64,000 nucleotides of DNA from Falsibacillus albus (lineage in GTDB: Bacteria > Bacillota > Bacilli > Bacillales > DSM-25281): assembly GCF_003668575.1 (NCBI RefSeq), contig NZ_RCVZ01000013.1, forward strand, positions 62,001 to 126,000, read 5' to 3'. The notes beneath the pieces were generated by a model. It ran no database searches and was not told the DNA's origin. It saw only the letters and a program-made list of their open reading frames with translations. Below, piece after piece: positions 46,425 to 54,946 of this stretch (position 1 is its first letter; every line of letters begins with the position of its first letter). A program made the translations under genes and the position numbers.

Positions 46425-46751
46425 ATGTCAATCAAAGATAAGGATAAAATTGATAGTATTGGAATGAACAAAGAAACAGGAATCGTAACACTTGCGATAA
46501 CAGACCACCTTGACTGGTCTAATGAATATGAACATCTCATTTTACTGCAAGATAAGATAAATATATATGTAAGCTTTCTAGAGAGTGGGGAGGTTTATGA
46601 AAGCTATCCTCAAGCAGAAGGAAAGAATTTTGAGATAAAAATCTTTTCAAAATTTGACCTACCTGGTAATGCAGTGGAGTACTTAAATGTTGCTTATTCT
46701 ACAGTCAAGGAAGCTGGTTTTGATTTAAGTTATGAAGTTTCAGAGGAATAA
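46425..46751 (+). CDS. DUF6572-like protein
   Basis: 108 residues from ATG 46425 with GGGGAG upstream; a longer reading frame to 46380 is not supported. DSIGMNKETGIVTLAITDHLDW and the alternating beta pattern fit the DUF6572 family, some members of which are immunity-like proteins. The function is unknown and no toxin is adjacent. Confidence 0.7.
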   Translation: MSIKDKDKIDSIGMNKETGIVTLAITDHLDWSNEYEHLILLQDKINIYVSFLESGEVYESYPQAEGKNFEIKIFSKFDLPGNAVEYLNVAYSTVKEAGFDLSYEVSEE

Positions 46752-46783
46752 GGATGCAAAAGCTTAACTGAGCGGTTTCAATA

Positions 46784-46848
46784 CCGGGTCAGATCCCTTT
46801 CGTTTCATTACCGTATTAATGTGACGACGAGGGTCTGATCCCTTTTAT
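46784..46848. repeat. Repeat family B copy
   Basis: CCGGGTCAGATCCCTTT and AGGGTCTGATCCCTTTT flank a CGTATTAATGTGACG core; the same layout as the copies at 48050 and 54038. Confidence 0.65.
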
Positions 46849-46961
46849 TTTTGACATGCTTCTTCATTGTTTCTTTTATCGAAAAAGCAAACGGACCAAA
46901 CCACCTCATGCATCATTTCAGGAAAATGCTCCAAACTATGTTGGAAGGGAGCTTCCTATCT

Positions 46962-48077
46962 ATGAAATTCAGTAAAAATCGTTTACTACAAAATATATGT
47001 TTTCTTATAATAAGCAGCTTTGGCGGGTATTTACTTTCCTTGACCGGCACCTCGATTGCATGGATGGTGGGGAGTTTGGCAGCTGCGGGCATCCTCTCAT
47101 TTTGGAAGCCTCGATGGCTGCAATTGAAAAAAGGCATTGAACCGTATTGGCGGCATATCGGCCAGGCGATCATCGGAATCGAGTTGGGCCAGCAAATCAG
47201 TATATCTGTGTTCAAAACCTTTGAAATGCATTATGTGGTCATCACCGCCACGCTGCTATTATCAATCCTTCTCGCCTTGGTTTCCGGGGTGGTGTTATGG
47301 TGGTTCAGTAAAGCGGATATGGTGACGAGTCTTTTCAGTACGACGCCTGGAGGGATTTCAGCGATGCCAAGCATTGCTGAAGAAGTCGGGGCAAACACCG
47401 TAACCGTCAGCATCGTTCAAATGATACGCATTTTTCTCGTCGTTGGAACAGTTCCGCTCCTTGCCAACTCTTCAAAAATGAGTGTGGCGTCTGGAAGCAT
47501 GGCTGCACCGATTATGCATATTCTGCATCCTGATCAGGTCACCTGGACTTTTGCTCTTATTTTAGGATCAACGATCGGCTATATCATTGGCAGATTGGTT
47601 AAACTTCCTGCGCCATGGCTGGTAGGCGGGATGATGGCTGTTGCTGTTATCCAGTTGATCGGCACATCCACCCAAGGCGGAGCTCCCCTAGTCTGGTGGC
47701 CGCATGGGCTGAACGTGCTTGCCCAAATTTTCATTGGGGCAAGTATCGGTTCCCGTCTCAATAAGGAAATGTTTACAGGTGCCAAAAAGATCTTTGTGTT
47801 CGGTTTGCTTACTTCTTCTGGATTGATTGCTGCAATGGCTCTTTTTGCGTTGGAAGTGTCTAAAATCACCCATATCCCCTTCGCAACAGCATTGCTTGCC
47901 TTCGCCCCCGGCGGCGTGGCCGAGATGGCGACAACCTCCATCGCGCTCCATGCCGATTCAACTTTTGTTGTAACGGTCCAGGTATTACGGCTACTTACGA
48001 TATTTATGATATTGCCGCCATTGTTCAAGTTGTTAAATAAGCAGGGGAAAGGGGTCAGACCTCCAGTTGTGCATTAA
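46962..48077 (+). CDS. AbrB-family (ammonia-monooxygenase-like) membrane protein
   Basis: 371 residues from ATG 46962 (GGAAGGGAG upstream). Ten or so membrane helices in two related halves, each with the family motif: TTPGGISAMPSIAEEVGA in the first and FAPGGVAEMATTSIALHAD in the second. This is the membrane AbrB/AmoA-like family, unrelated to the DNA-binding AbrB; the transported substrate is unknown. The last ten codons (GKGVRPPVVH) are read from a family B repeat, so the C-terminus was altered by repeat insertion. Confidence 0.85.
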   Translation: MKFSKNRLLQNICFLIISSFGGYLLSLTGTSIAWMVGSLAAAGILSFWKPRWLQLKKGIEPYWRHIGQAIIGIELGQQISISVFKTFEMHYVVITATLLLSILLALVSGVVLWWFSKADMVTSLFSTTPGGISAMPSIAEEVGANTVTVSIVQMIRIFLVVGTVPLLANSSKMSVASGSMAAPIMHILHPDQVTWTFALILGSTIGYIIGRLVKLPAPWLVGGMMAVAVIQLIGTSTQGGAPLVWWPHGLNVLAQIFIGASIGSRLNKEMFTGAKKIFVFGLLTSSGLIAAMALFALEVSKITHIPFATALLAFAPGGVAEMATTSIALHADSTFVVTVQVLRLLTIFMILPPLFKLLNKQGKGVRPPVVH

Positions 48078-48110
48078 CGTTTGAATGCACCGTCGAGGGT
48101 CTGACCCCAC
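48050..48110. repeat. Repeat family B copy overlapping a gene end
   Basis: GGGGTCAGACCTCC and GGGTCTGACCCCAC flank the hairpin GTGCATTAACG/TTTGAATGCAC. It covers the end of the AbrB-family gene. Confidence 0.75.
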
Positions 48111-48129
48111 AAAAATTCAGACAAATAAA

Positions 48130-48158
48130 AAATCCCAAAGGAATTTACTTTGGGATTT
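48130..48158 (-). terminator. Terminator of the 118-aa membrane-protein gene
   Basis: AAATCCCAAAG pairs with CTTTGGGATTT; 2 nt past the stop. Confidence 0.75.
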
Positions 48159-48160
48159 CT

Positions 48161-48517
48161 TTATGAACCCTGCACTTTAGACAGCTCACTCTTTTTCATT
48201 CTTACCGTGACATACTCTTCCACGGGCGGCCCTTGACCGTATCCCATTCTGACCGGATCCTCGTATACTCGAAATCCTTCCTCTTCGACCACACTTGGCC
48301 TCAAAATGATAGATCCGAGGAATGAGAGAACCAGCGTCCCGGCAAAGAAAATCAATAAATATACCCAGTAGCTTACATAGACATTGTTCTTCATCGCCTC
48401 TGTGAAGTGTTCACCTGTTGTATGATAATCAATCAAATAGTTGCACGTGCAAATAAAAACGAGAATAATTGAAGCGATTAATGAAAGAATCGTTACGAAT
48501 CCTAGCATGTTTTTCAT
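48161..48517 (-). CDS. Two-helix membrane protein, unknown function
   Basis: 118 residues with membrane helices at about 3-28 (MLGFVTILSLIASIILVFI) and 50-72 (YWVYLLIFFAGTLVLSFLG) and a hydrophilic C-terminus (PVEEYVTVRMKKSELS). Monocistronic. No family is recognised. Confidence 0.65.
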   Translation of the reverse strand: MKNMLGFVTILSLIASIILVFICTCNYLIDYHTTGEHFTEAMKNNVYVSYWVYLLIFFAGTLVLSFLGSIILRPSVVEEEGFRVYEDPVRMGYGQGPPVEEYVTVRMKKSELSKVQGS

Positions 48518-48607
48518 TTTCGATCGTGTACACCTCTTGTTGTGATTTAAACAAGAACATTATATCATATAAATTTTTGGAAATATGGGTAAATTTTCTT
48601 TTTAAAG

Positions 48608-48730
48608 AGGCGTACTGGTGCGTGCTTTGAGACACCCATTCCGTATTTCATCCTCGTTTCGGGACTCATACTCCCGCTTTGAGACACTTCTCTCGCAATT
48701 CCCACTCGATCCGGGTCTCATACTCCCACA
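48608..48730. repeat. Two 52-nt units (repeat family D)
   Basis: CTTTGAGACAC at 48625 and 48677 and GGGACTCATACTCCC/GGGTCTCATACTCCC at 48661 and 48713 each repeat after 52 nt. TGAGAC at one end pairs with GTCTCA at the other. The unit resembles those at 55.85-56.27 kb (CCGGGTCTCATACTCCCAC beside CCGGGCATCATTACACCAC). The rest of the 48518-48997 gap has no supported gene. Confidence 0.6.
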
Positions 48731-48997
48731 CAGAGCCCCATAAAAATTGGCTGTCTCTTTGACCGACAAACCGTTCCGTTTTGAGGTGCATAGAAAGGAA
48801 ATGGCTTTCCAACTGTCGACAGTTTTGACCAGCTATTTTTATGTTCTTTATACCCATTTTGACATTGATATTGTCCAAAACAGAATCCTCCGTTTATATC
48901 AATAATCAATCCTCATTCATAAGGACAACTGCATAAGCCTTTACTGAAACCAAACATATACTTGATAGTAACCGATTTAAATAACGGAGGTTAATTC

Positions 48998-50872
48998 ATG
49001 TTTATTGTTAGTTGTCCAACAGAAGATGTATCACAAGTCGTCTGTTTGTTAACCGATGACTCTGGAAATCCGGTGAATCCTCTTTCTCAAAATAATATTT
49101 ACTGCGAAGAATTATCTCAAAATCAAGGTCGTGAAAATGTTGATATCCTTCTCCCTTCAGGAGAAACAGTTACCTTACAGAAAGTATACCTTGTGATAAA
49201 AGGGTTTGTTGTCGTTCAGCTAATTTATCTTGATGGCCACATCTGTTTAAGTGACCCCATTCCTTTTCAAAAAATAGAAAGTTTCATTCTTTGTGCTCCG
49301 CTAGGAACGAAGATCAAGTGTCAGATCACCGACTTTAAATGTAAACCCACCTTGATTAGAGATGCCAATGGAAACGTCCTGCAAATCAATGTAAATTTAT
49401 CCATGTGCCCCTCCGTACAAGTTGTCACGGATGCCGTTGTAGCCATGCAGAGTCAACTTTGCAGTCCTCTTGATCAACGCACTATATCTTGTTCAATATC
49501 ATCAAACCCACCTCTACTATCAGAAAAAAAGACTCCGACGAACTCTCAATTTTGTGATCAACACCTTGAAGCGACTCCAAGCGAAGACATTTGTCTGCAA
49601 GTAGAGAAAGTATATGATTGGGTCACCTCTCAAGTTCATCTATCTATACCTTTAGAAGTCCGACCTACTGGAGTAACACCCTTTGCTTGGGGGTATAATT
49701 TATATGGTCAATTGGGGGATGGGACCAACTCCGATAGTCCTGTGCCTGTATCTGTCAGTAGCTTAACCGATGTCACCGCCATTGCAGGGGGATTTGATCA
49801 TAGCCTTGCCCTCCTTTCCGATGGAACCGTATGGGCTTGGGGGAATAATAGTTATGGGCAACTGGGGGATGGGACCAGCACCAACAGTAATGTACCTGTA
49901 CCTGTCAGTGGCTTAACCAATGTCGTCGCCATTGCAGGGGGCGGTTATCATAGCCTTGCTCTCCTTTCCGATGGAACCGTATGGGCTTGGGGGGATAATA
50001 GTTCCGGGCAACTGGGGGATGGGACCAACACCAATAGTCCTGTGCCTGTACCTGTCAGTGGCTTAACCGATGTCACCGCCATTGCAGGGGGAGGTTATCA
50101 TAGTCTTGCTCTCCTTTCCGTTGGAACCATGTGGGCTTGGGGGGATAATAGTTCCGGGCAACTGGGGGATGGGACCAACACCAATAGTCCTGTGCCTGTA
50201 CCTGTCAGTGGCTTAACCGATGTCACCGCCATTGCAGGGGGCGGTTATCATAGTCTTGCTCTCCTTTCCGTTGGAACCATGTGGGCTTGGGGGGATAATA
50301 GTTCCGGGCAACTGGGGGATGGGACCAACACCAATAGTCCTGTGCCTGTACCTGTCAGTGGCTTAACCGATGTCACCGCCATTGCAGGGGGAACCTTTCA
50401 TAGTCTGGCTCTCCTTTCCGATGGAACCGTGTGGGCTTGGGGGCTTAATTTTTATGGGGAACTGGGGGATGGGACCAACACCGATAGTCCTGTGCCTGTT
50501 CCTGTCAGTGGCTTAACCGATGTCACCGCCATTGCAGGGGGATTTTACCATAGTCTGGCTCTCCGTATCGATGGAACCATGTGGGCTTGGGGGCGTAATA
50601 ATCATGGGCAACTGGGGGACGGGACCTCCTCGAACAGTCCTGTGCCTGTTCCTGTCAGTGGCTTAACCGATGTCACCGCCATTGCAGGGGGCGGTTATCA
50701 TAGTCTTGCTCTCCTTTCCGTTGGAACCATACGGGCTTGGGGGTATAATTTATATGGTCAATTGGGGGATGGGACCAACTCCGATAGTCCTGTGCCTGTA
50801 TCTGTCAGTGGCTTAACCGATGTCACCGCCATTGCAGGGGGCGGTTATCATAGTTTGGCAATAGAAACATAA
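48998..50872 (+). CDS. RCC1-repeat protein, possibly spore- or surface-associated
   Basis: 624 residues. The first 225 residues are a cysteine-containing domain (CAPLGTKIKCQITDFKCKP; ICLQVEKVYDWVTSQV) that recalls the N-terminal domains of some Bacillaceae spore-surface proteins; that likeness is weak. Then eight RCC1 units of 50 residues (AWGxNxxGQLGDGTxxxSPVPVxVSGLTDVxAIAGG-HSLAL) form a beta propeller; seven are usual for one propeller. The units are nearly identical in DNA. There is no signal peptide. GGAGG precedes the ATG. Monocistronic; a binding role is likely. Confidence 0.85.
   Translation: MFIVSCPTEDVSQVVCLLTDDSGNPVNPLSQNNIYCEELSQNQGRENVDILLPSGETVTLQKVYLVIKGFVVVQLIYLDGHICLSDPIPFQKIESFILCAPLGTKIKCQITDFKCKPTLIRDANGNVLQINVNLSMCPSVQVVTDAVVAMQSQLCSPLDQRTISCSISSNPPLLSEKKTPTNSQFCDQHLEATPSEDICLQVEKVYDWVTSQVHLSIPLEVRPTGVTPFAWGYNLYGQLGDGTNSDSPVPVSVSSLTDVTAIAGGFDHSLALLSDGTVWAWGNNSYGQLGDGTSTNSNVPVPVSGLTNVVAIAGGGYHSLALLSDGTVWAWGDNSSGQLGDGTNTNSPVPVPVSGLTDVTAIAGGGYHSLALLSVGTMWAWGDNSSGQLGDGTNTNSPVPVPVSGLTDVTAIAGGGYHSLALLSVGTMWAWGDNSSGQLGDGTNTNSPVPVPVSGLTDVTAIAGGTFHSLALLSDGTVWAWGLNFYGELGDGTNTDSPVPVPVSGLTDVTAIAGGFYHSLALRIDGTMWAWGRNNHGQLGDGTSSNSPVPVPVSGLTDVTAIAGGGYHSLALLSVGTIRAWGYNLYGQLGDGTNSDSPVPVSVSGLTDVTAIAGGGYHSLAIET
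49678..50867 (+). repeat. Eight 150-bp tandem repeats within the RCC1 gene
   Basis: Units start with GCTTGGGGG at a 150-bp period. Units three to five (about 49985-50430) differ at only a few bases, for example GAGGTTATCA against GCGGTTATCA, showing recent duplication or gene conversion. Copy number could change by recombination without breaking the frame. Confidence 0.9.
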
Positions 50873-51278
50873 GAATGATAATGATTTTTACAAAGGAACT
50901 ATGTACCGTTCAAAGGAAAAGCATAGTTATTTTGAAAAAATATCATAAAAAATGCCAGTTGCATGACAGCACAACTGGCAGATAAATTAGCAATGAATTT
51001 TAAACGTACATCGCTTATTGTCCTATGAAATTCTTTGTCATTTCAGTAGACGAATCTTTATTAAAGGCTGTTTTCGTAAGGATTGTTGTTAAAATCTTAA
51101 TACCGATTTTAACGCGAAAATAGATGATTTGCACGTTAAACATAGGGTCCGGGCTCTTTTCTGACTAATTACGCCATTTTATTGGTAAAAGATTGCATAT
51201 ACAACCCTATTTTAATAGTTAAAGCAACAAAGTTTGAGAAAAGAGCCTTATTAAAAGTTTAAAAAACTTTGATTGAAA
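50873..51278. other. Gap after the RCC1 gene
   Basis: Contains a hairpin (TGCCAGTTG/CAACTGGCA, 50953-50980) that probably ends the RCC1 transcript. No gene is visible. Confidence 0.45.
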
Positions 51279-51280
51279 AA

Positions 51281-51313
51281 GAAATGGTCCAAGGTAAACC
51301 CCTGGACCATTTC
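51281..51313 (-). terminator. Terminator of the DrrAB-type operon
   Basis: GAAATGGTCCA pairs with TGGACCATTTC around a short loop; T-rich sequence follows on the minus strand. Confidence 0.75.
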
Positions 51314-51370
51314 CTATGTCACTTGATCGAAATGGAACGGTTTATTAGTCCAAGGGCACCCCTTTCATCA

Positions 51371-52186
51371 TCATGTCCTTCTCATATAAGCTTTCACAGT
51401 GATCGGGGCGAAAATGGCAACGATTACTGCTGCACCAATGAGGGAAATCGTCAGGTCCCAGCCGACGGTGCCGTTGTTGGTCATATTTCGGACGGCCGTG
51501 ACGAGATGGGAGATCGGGTTGATTTTTACGAACCATTGAAGCCAGTTAGGCATTGTATCGGCCGGCACGAATGCATTGGATAGGAATGTGAGCGGGAAGA
51601 GCACAAGCATCGAGATTCCTTGTACGCTTGAGGCCGTCCTGGCAATAACCCCGAAGAAGGCAAAAATCCAGCTGATTGCCCATGCACACACGATGACAAT
51701 GAGTCCTGCCAAGGCAACGTGCTCCAAGCCTCCGTCCGGGCGGTAGCCCATGACGTACCCCATGGCGAAGGTTAGCACGGTGGCGATCGTATAGCGGATC
51801 GTATCAGCGAGCAGTGCTCCTGCGAGCGGGGCAATCCGTGCGATCGGCAACGATTTGAACCGGTCGAACACCCCTTTATCCATATCCTCGCGCAGCTGGA
51901 CTCCGGTAACAATGGACGTTGTGATGACAGTCTGAACGAGGATGCCTGGGATGATGACGGGCAAATAGTTTTGGACGTTGCCGGAGATGGCGCCTCCAAA
52001 GATGTACGTAAACATCAATGTAAAGATGATCGGCTGCAGCGTGACATCGAAAAGCTGCTCTGGTGTCCGGCGAATCTTCAAAAGTCCGCGGTAGGCCATG
52101 GTCAATGAATTTCTGAATGTTTGCCTGATGCTTGTTCGGTTGCGCAATTGCCGGTCTGCTGCAGGCTGGATGGCTGCGTTTTTCAT
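51371..52186 (-). CDS. DrrB-type ABC-2 permease
   Basis: 271 residues with six membrane helices. FTLMFTYIFGGAISGNVQNYLPVIIPGILVQ and FPLTFLSNAFVPADTMPNWLQWFV are the DrrB/ABC-2 exporter motifs. GGAGG precedes the start and the ATG overlaps the stop of the ATPase (ATGA), so translation is coupled. The substrate is unknown; relatives export anthracyclines and other drugs. Confidence 0.85.
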   Translation of the reverse strand: MKNAAIQPAADRQLRNRTSIRQTFRNSLTMAYRGLLKIRRTPEQLFDVTLQPIIFTLMFTYIFGGAISGNVQNYLPVIIPGILVQTVITTSIVTGVQLREDMDKGVFDRFKSLPIARIAPLAGALLADTIRYTIATVLTFAMGYVMGYRPDGGLEHVALAGLIVIVCAWAISWIFAFFGVIARTASSVQGISMLVLFPLTFLSNAFVPADTMPNWLQWFVKINPISHLVTAVRNMTNNGTVGWDLTISLIGAAVIVAIFAPITVKAYMRRT

Positions 52187-53211
52187 ACACTTACCTCCCT
52201 TGCTTGTTTGGATTGGTTGGACATATCAGCGTCCTCCTGTACTCCGTGTCCTGTAATGGTCAAGAAGACCTCATCAAGCGTCGGTTTTTGTACGCTTAAT
52301 TCGGCGAGTGCGATGCCCGCTTCGCGCAGGGCAATCAAAAGGTCCGTGACACGATCGGCATCGGCCATCGGTGCTGTAATCCGTCCTGCCTCTGCCAGCA
52401 CGGAAGATTGGACGTTGAGCACACGTTCCACGGTATTGCGGGCAATGTGGATATCGTGTGGATTTTTGATAGTTAAATGCAGGGATGACGTTCCAACAGA
52501 TCCCTTCAGTTCATCAACGGTCCCTTCCGCTACCACTTTTCCTCGGTCGATGACGGCGATCCTGTCAGCCAGCTCATCCGCCTCCTGCAAATACTGCGTG
52601 GTAAGCAGTACGGTCGATCCCGATTTCACCAATTGGCGTATAGTATCCCACATTTGATTGCGCGTGCGCGGGTCGAGCCCGGTCGTTGGTTCATCCAAAA
52701 AAATGAGCGGTGGCTGGGCAATGAGGCTTGCTGCCAGATCAAGACGGCGGCGCATCCCGCCCGAGAAGTTTTTCAACGGGCGCTTCGCCGCTTCCGTTAA
52801 ACTAAACTCCTCCAGCAATTCCGCTGCCTTTCGTTTTGCTTCTGCACGGCTCAATCCCAACAGACGGGAAAAGATGATGAGATTCTCGGTTGCGCTCAGC
52901 GACTCATCGACTGAAGCATACTGCCCGGTTACCCCGATCAATTGACGGACGATTTGCGCCTCCTTCACGATGTCGTGTCCAAATATTCTTGCCGATCCAC
53001 CATCTGCCCGAAGCAGCGTCGCCAGCATCCTGATCGTCGTTGTCTTCCCCGCTCCATTCGGCCCGAGCACACCGTAGATGGAACCTGTCGGAACGTTCAG
53101 GCTGACACCGTCCACTGCACGATTGTCGCCGAATGTCTTGACGAGCCCGTGCGCTTCAACGGCCAAATCCGAATTGCCATGTAAAGCTGACTCCCTATAT
53201 CCTTGTTTCAT
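52183..53211 (-). CDS. DrrA-type daunorubicin-resistance ABC ATPase
   Basis: 342 residues from ATG 53211 (AGGAGG 7 nt upstream; an ATG 6 nt earlier is too close to the site). Walker A GPNGAGKTTTI, Q-loop GQYASVDESL, signature FSGGMRRRLDLA, Walker B FLDEPTTGLDP and a C-terminal DrrA-specific domain (STVLLTTQYLQEADELADRI onward to TLDEVFLTITGH). Energises the permease encoded downstream. Confidence 0.9.
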   Translation of the reverse strand: MKQGYRESALHGNSDLAVEAHGLVKTFGDNRAVDGVSLNVPTGSIYGVLGPNGAGKTTTIRMLATLLRADGGSARIFGHDIVKEAQIVRQLIGVTGQYASVDESLSATENLIIFSRLLGLSRAEAKRKAAELLEEFSLTEAAKRPLKNFSGGMRRRLDLAASLIAQPPLIFLDEPTTGLDPRTRNQMWDTIRQLVKSGSTVLLTTQYLQEADELADRIAVIDRGKVVAEGTVDELKGSVGTSSLHLTIKNPHDIHIARNTVERVLNVQSSVLAEAGRITAPMADADRVTDLLIALREAGIALAELSVQKPTLDEVFLTITGHGVQEDADMSNQSKQAREVSV

Positions 53212-53389
53212 TTTCATTCCTCCTAATTACCTAATCACAAATGCATCATACCTCACCTTTATGAACGGAATATGAACGATGGAAATGTTTTTTGCTAAAT
53301 TTTGTTTGTTGATCGGATTCTTATAGGAAGTATGCGGTTCAAAAAGGGGGGCTGCCGTGATCGGCGGGCTTCGCTGGTTATGCGCGGTA

Positions 53390-54010
53390 TTTTCGATTTA
53401 TGCGTCAAACATGGGGATTTATGCGCGATTATTTCGATTTATGCGCCAAACATGGGGATTTATGCGTATTATCTTCGTTTATGCGCCAACCATTGGGTTA
53501 TGCGCGATTATCTTCGTTTATGCGCCAAACATTGGGTTTTATGCGCGATTATCTTCGTTTATGCGCCAACCATTGGGTTATGCGCGATTATCATGATTTA
53601 TGCGCCAAACATGAGGATTTATGCGTATTATCTTCGTTTATGCGTCAAACATGGGGATTTATGCGCGATTATTTCGATTTATGCGCCAAACATGGGGATT
53701 TATGCGTATTATCTTCGTTTATGCGTCAACCATTGGGTTATGCGCGATTATCTTCGTTTATGCGCCAAACATTGGGTTTTATGCGCGATTATCTTCGTTT
53801 ATGCGCCAACCATTGGGTTATGCGCGATTATCATGATTTATGCGCCAAACATGAGGATTTATGCGTATTATCTTCGTTTATGCGTCAAACATGGGGATTT
53901 ATGCGCGATTATTTCGATTTATGCGCCAAACATGGGGATTTATGCGTATTATCTTCGTTTATGCGTCAAACATGGGGATTTATGCGTATTATTTCGATTT
54001 ATGCGCGGAA
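53390..54010 (-). repeat. Array of about 30 20-nt units with 240-bp higher-order repeats (repeat family C)
   Basis: On the plus strand TTATGCG recurs every 19-22 nt. The sequence TGCGTCAAACATGGGGATTT stands at 53401, 53641 and 53881, exactly 240 bp (twelve units) apart, with intervening sequence nearly the same. Read on the minus strand each unit starts CGCATAAAT. ORFs through it are artefacts. It occupies most of the 53212-54098 gap between the ABC and 94-aa genes. Confidence 0.9.
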
Positions 54011-54037
54011 CTAAAATTTTGCGTGCGCAAACGCAAA

Positions 54038-54090
54038 AAGGGTCTGACCCCCTGTGGTACATTAACGTACCGCAGAGGGTCTGACCCCTT
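54038..54090. repeat. Repeat family B copy, most symmetrical
   Basis: GGGTCTGACCCC, then GGTACATTAACGTACC, then GGGTCTGACCCC: two outer palindromes around an inner hairpin. Confidence 0.8.
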
Positions 54091-54098
54091 GTCTTCTA

Positions 54099-54383
54099 CT
54101 ATTCTTTTTTAGTGTGAATGTGCCCGCTGTTTTCTTTGATGATGGCAAATGCTCGGGGGGTATCTTCTTCTGAGACATGAAATTCGAGTACATGCGGGAG
54201 GTGGTTCATGTCCCGGTCGTTTTCGTTGTTGATAAAGAAATCACCGAGCATTTCGAAGATGCTTCTGTGTTCATCTTCCGGGACGCGCTCCACCATTAGA
54301 TCCTTCACGTTCAGCTTCTGCAGCTTTGCCTTTACGTTTTCGGCGTCGTCTTCATTGATAAAGTAAGCTTGGACTCTTTCCAT
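54099..54383 (-). CDS. Unrecognised 94-aa stress-type small protein
   Basis: 94 residues from ATG 54383 (GAGTGG upstream). MERVQAYFINEDDAENVKAK and the following LQKLNVKDLMVERVP suggest a ferredoxin-like or ACT-like fold that compares two repeats; the second half (LEFHVSEEDTPRAFAIIKEN) mirrors this. It looks like the small YqfX/GsiB-adjacent type of general stress proteins, but no name can be given. Monocistronic. Confidence 0.6.
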   Translation of the reverse strand: MERVQAYFINEDDAENVKAKLQKLNVKDLMVERVPEDEHRSIFEMLGDFFINNENDRDMNHLPHVLEFHVSEEDTPRAFAIIKENSGHIHTKKE

Positions 54384-54511
54384 TTTCTCTACCACTCCTC
54401 TAGTCTTCTTGTTATATATCCTTTACCTTTTAGAGGATCTTTAAAACGAAAAAAGGGATTTCCAGTTTGAATCTAGAATAATTTGTAAAAAAGAAAAGGA
54501 GTGATGATCAA

Positions 54512-54688
54512 TTGTCTTTCGTCATTACACTAGTCATCGTTTTCATTGTCGGATATCTTATTTCCCGTTTGTTTAAAAAGAAGAGCTTGCCTTCCAACCG
54601 CTACACTCCGTATGACGACCTTACAATGCAGAACATTAAGCCTGAGATTCAGGAGGAAGCGGCAGAGGAGAATGATCGGGGTGTTTAG
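54512..54688 (+). CDS. 58-residue single-helix membrane protein
   Basis: TTG start at 54512 with AAAGGAG 9 nt upstream. A membrane helix (FVITLVIVFIVGYLISRLF) is followed by a basic patch (KKKS) and an acidic tail (PEIQEEAAEENDRG). Codon use and ribosome site support translation. No family is recognised. Confidence 0.6.
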   Translation: MSFVITLVIVFIVGYLISRLFKKKSLPSNRYTPYDDLTMQNIKPEIQEEAAEENDRGV

Positions 54689-54701
54689 TGGATTTTACTA
54701 A

Positions 54702-54802
54702 ACTGCAATGGTATTTCCGCTGCAGGATGCTCGCTTTCCGAGGGGTCTCCACCTGTCCCGCTAAATCCCGCAGGAGTCTCGCACCTTCCGCTCCAATCCC
54801 TT
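54702..54802 (-). repeat. Repeat family A, GC-rich half only
   Basis: Read on the minus strand it has GGAGCGGAAGGTGCGAGACT and GCGAGCATCCTGCAGCGGAA as in the copy at 19205-19335; the AT-rich first part is absent. Confidence 0.7.
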
Positions 54803-54946
54803 CACTTCTCAATGGTCTTATTCTTACAAACTTCTTTCCCCCCTTTACTCGGTTTAATGATCTTTTATTCCATGCACCTCCCTCATCCCTTCGTCCAACG
54901 TTTGATATACTAAAATCATCCAATATTTGAAGGGCGGTATTGTTGC

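Noticed and set aside
53390-54010. CRISPR array
   Set aside because: Units are 20 nt with no distinct spacers of constant length, the whole unit is conserved, and no cas genes are present.
53302-54084. Three overlapping long plus-strand ORFs (up to 260 codons) in the 53.4-54.0 kb array
   Set aside because: All three frames are open because the 20-nt unit lacks stops; the products are just repeat translations (YAYYLRLCVKHG and similar) and have no ribosome site.
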